Source: an uncultured Flavobacterium sp. (lineage in GTDB: Bacteria > Bacteroidota > Bacteroidia > Flavobacteriales > Flavobacteriaceae). From it: a stretch of DNA of 15,027 nt. Location of the stretch: positions 1 to 15,027 of the forward strand of contig NZ_CAMLRU010000053.1 in assembly GCF_946482535.1 (NCBI RefSeq). Direction: 5' to 3'. Under the pieces are notes generated by a model. It did no database searches. It had not been told where the DNA came from and saw nothing but the letters and a program-made list of their open reading frames with translations. This document shows positions 13,470 to 15,027 of the stretch, one piece after another (the stretch's first letter is position 1; each line of letters begins with the position of its first letter). A program made the position numbers and the translations under genes.

Positions 13470-13862
13470 ATGAAAAAAGTAGAAGTTGTAGCTGCTGTTA
13501 TCTTCCATAACAATAAGATACTTTGCGTCCAGCGAGGTGATAATAAATACGATTACATAGCCTTTAAATATGAATTTCCAGGTGGCAAAGTGGAATCAGA
13601 AGAAACTAACGAAGAAGCTATAAAAAGAGAAATCCTCGAAGAATTAAACCTTGAAATATCGATTGACTCTCAATACCTAACAGTCAATCATGAGTATCCA
13701 GATTTTATTTTAACAATGCATAGTTTTATTTGCTCATGCAGTAATCCCCACATTGAATTATCAGAACATATTGCTTTCAAATGGTTAGACAAAACTGAAC
13801 TTCAAACTCTAGATTGGGCTGCTGCTGATATCCCAATAGTAGATAAACTAATAGCCTCTTAA
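13470..13862 (+). CDS. NUDIX hydrolase, MutT-like (deoxy)nucleoside triphosphate pyrophosphohydrolase
   Basis: A 130-aa protein whose size and N-terminus (KKVEVVAAVIFHNNKILCVQRG) are those of MutT-type pyrophosphohydrolases, which cleave NTPs or oxidised dNTPs to NMP plus PPi. The NUDIX box runs from Gly39 through Glu45 to REILEEL at 53-59, with the metal-binding Glu57 and Glu58 present; the usual Gly near its end is Asn60. The ATG at 13470 is preferred over an upstream TTG that lies in the promoter box. The stop is 4 nt before the PLD-helicase gene, so the two are an operon. In that setting the enzyme may act on damaged or modified nucleotides in a repair or defence pathway rather than as the housekeeping mutT. 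Its substrate cannot be read from the sequence. Confidence 0.88.
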   Translation: MKKVEVVAAVIFHNNKILCVQRGDNKYDYIAFKYEFPGGKVESEETNEEAIKREILEELNLEISIDSQYLTVNHEYPDFILTMHSFICSCSNPHIELSEHIAFKWLDKTELQTLDWAAADIPIVDKLIAS

Positions 13863-13866
13863 TGTT

Positions 13867-15027
13867 ATGGATTTAATCAAAGAGCATTTACTTCAGAGTT
13901 TTAATACTGGGTTTATAGATAGACGCATTCACTCGAATAATGAATACCTCCCACAATTATTAACCAATGACAAATTGCAAGGGAAAAAAGTATTAACCTC
14001 CATATTAAAAGAATTAAGAGAATTAAAAGATGGTGATGAGTTTTGGTTTTCAGTAGCATTTGTAACTACAAGCGGTATTGCAACAATAATAGATGCTATA
14101 AAAGACTTAGAAAAAAGAAAAATTAAAGGTAAGATTCTTGTTTCTCAATACTTAAATTTTACCCAACCTGAAGCTTTAAAAAGACTTTTACAGTTTAAAA
14201 ACATTGAGCTAAAAATTGTTACTGAAGGCGATTTTCATTCCAAAGGATATTTATTCAAAAAAGGTGATGTTTATAATTTAATTATTGGCAGTAGCAATCT
14301 AACCGCAACAGCTCTTTGCTCTAATAAAGAGTGGAATCTTAAAGTTTCTGCTACACCTCTCAGTCATATAATTCATGAAGCTATAAATGCATTCACAACA
14401 GAATTTGAAAATGCAACCATTGTTGACTCAACTTTTATTAACCGTTATGAAGCAATCTACAAAAAGAATGTTCAACTCAATTTTGAAATTAGAGAAGAAT
14501 TAGAAAGTTCAAAAAAGATAGTTCCAAACACAATGCAAATTGAAGCTTTAACCAATATTGACAAACTTAGAGCAATGGGTAAAACAAAAGCTTTGTTAAT
14601 ATCTGCTACTGGAACTGGTAAAACCTATCTTTCTGCTTTTGACGTCAAAAAAGTAAATCCAAAAAAGTTTTTGTTTGTTGTTCACCGCGAAAATATTACC
14701 AAAGCCGCTATGAAAACATTTAAAAGTATTTTTGGAGATTCTAAAACAATGGGGTTGTATACAGGTAATAGCAAAGAGCTCGAGGCAGACTTTATTTTTT
14801 CAACTGTACAAACAATTTCTAAGCAGGGTAACTTAGAACAATTTGAAAAAAACTACTTTGATTATATAGTAATCGATGAAACTCACAGAGCTGGTGCAGC
14901 ATCTTACCAAAGAATCTTAGAATACTTTAATCCAAAATTCCTTTTAGGAATGACCGCTACACCCGAACGCGGTGATAACTTTGATATATTTCAATCCTTC
15001 GATTACAATATTGCATACGAAATTAGG
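13867..15027 (+). CDS. PLD (HKD)-nuclease and superfamily II helicase fusion, N-terminal 387 aa (3' end outside window)
   Basis: The open frame runs from ATG 13867 to the window edge. Residues 1-185 form a phospholipase D-like nuclease domain with the HKD signature FHSKGYLF (His124, Lys126) and GSSNLT at 141-146. A helicase core follows: PNTMQIEAL at 220-228, Walker A ATGTGKT at 247-253, STVQT at 312-316 (motif Ib region), DETH at 337-340 (Walker B) and TATPERGD at 363-370 (motif III region). This order matches large bacterial HKD-helicase proteins, many of which end in a DUF3427-type domain; that part would lie past the edge. Only one HKD motif is seen, so the nuclease would act as a dimer. 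It forms an operon with the NUDIX gene. A role in DNA repair or phage defence is likely but inferred. Confidence 0.88.
   Translation, partial: MDLIKEHLLQSFNTGFIDRRIHSNNEYLPQLLTNDKLQGKKVLTSILKELRELKDGDEFWFSVAFVTTSGIATIIDAIKDLEKRKIKGKILVSQYLNFTQPEALKRLLQFKNIELKIVTEGDFHSKGYLFKKGDVYNLIIGSSNLTATALCSNKEWNLKVSATPLSHIIHEAINAFTTEFENATIVDSTFINRYEAIYKKNVQLNFEIREELESSKKIVPNTMQIEALTNIDKLRAMGKTKALLISATGTGKTYLSAFDVKKVNPKKFLFVVHRENITKAAMKTFKSIFGDSKTMGLYTGNSKELEADFIFSTVQTISKQGNLEQFEKNYFDYIVIDETHRAGAASYQRILEYFNPKFLLGMTATPERGDNFDIFQSFDYNIAYEIR

Overview
The window looks like a chromosome segment of a Bacteroidota (Flavobacteriia-like) bacterium. The signs are -7 promoter boxes of the TAnnTTTG type, near-absence of Shine-Dalgarno sequences, many lipoproteins, an M13 peptidase lipoprotein, a TonB receptor, and moderately AT-rich DNA. 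No rRNA, tRNA, CRISPR or transposase is visible.

Layout. (1) 1-1034, + strand: the 3' end of the anaerobic ribonucleotide reductase gene nrdD, a 52-aa overlapping ORF that carries the glycyl-radical motif normally at the C-terminus of NrdD, and nrdG. (2) 1036-7272, - strand: a 604-aa unrecognised protein, a NorB-like heme-copper oxidase subunit, its NorC-like cytochrome c, a FAS1 (fasciclin) lipoprotein, a second polytopic protein with heme-copper-oxidase-like histidines, and a Crp/Fnr-family regulator. (3) 7416-10793, + strand, divergent from the regulator: a small Cys-containing membrane-anchored protein, a Met/His-rich lipoprotein with a duplicated FixH/YtkA-like unit, and an OprC/NosA-like copper TonB receptor with a CxxxM...HxM pair. 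(4) 10855-12867: an M13 metallopeptidase lipoprotein, followed by a terminator and two hairpin repeats. (5) 13138-15027: a more AT-rich, accessory-looking stretch with an 88-aa unknown, a NUDIX hydrolase and the start of a PLD (HKD)-nuclease/superfamily II helicase.

The main result is an apparent local regulon. A 16-bp palindrome, TATGA-N6-TCATA, occurs at four intergenic positions (three perfect, one with a single mismatch). Each lies upstream of a gene or operon in regions 2 and 3, and -7-like boxes sit at a nearly constant distance from it. One palindrome lies exactly midway between two perfect divergent TAnnTTTG boxes, one for the Crp/Fnr gene and one for the copper cassette. The simplest reading is a Crp/Fnr-type activator that controls itself, the NorCB-like reductase, the FAS1 lipoprotein, the 604-aa protein and copper import in response to nitric oxide, low oxygen or a related signal. 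The signal is inference; the sites are directly visible. Both heme-copper-type membrane proteins appear to lack part of the usual ligand set: the NorB-like protein the helix VI histidine and the second helix X histidine, the other the helix VII His-His pair. They are therefore unlikely to be ordinary cNOR or cbb3 subunits.
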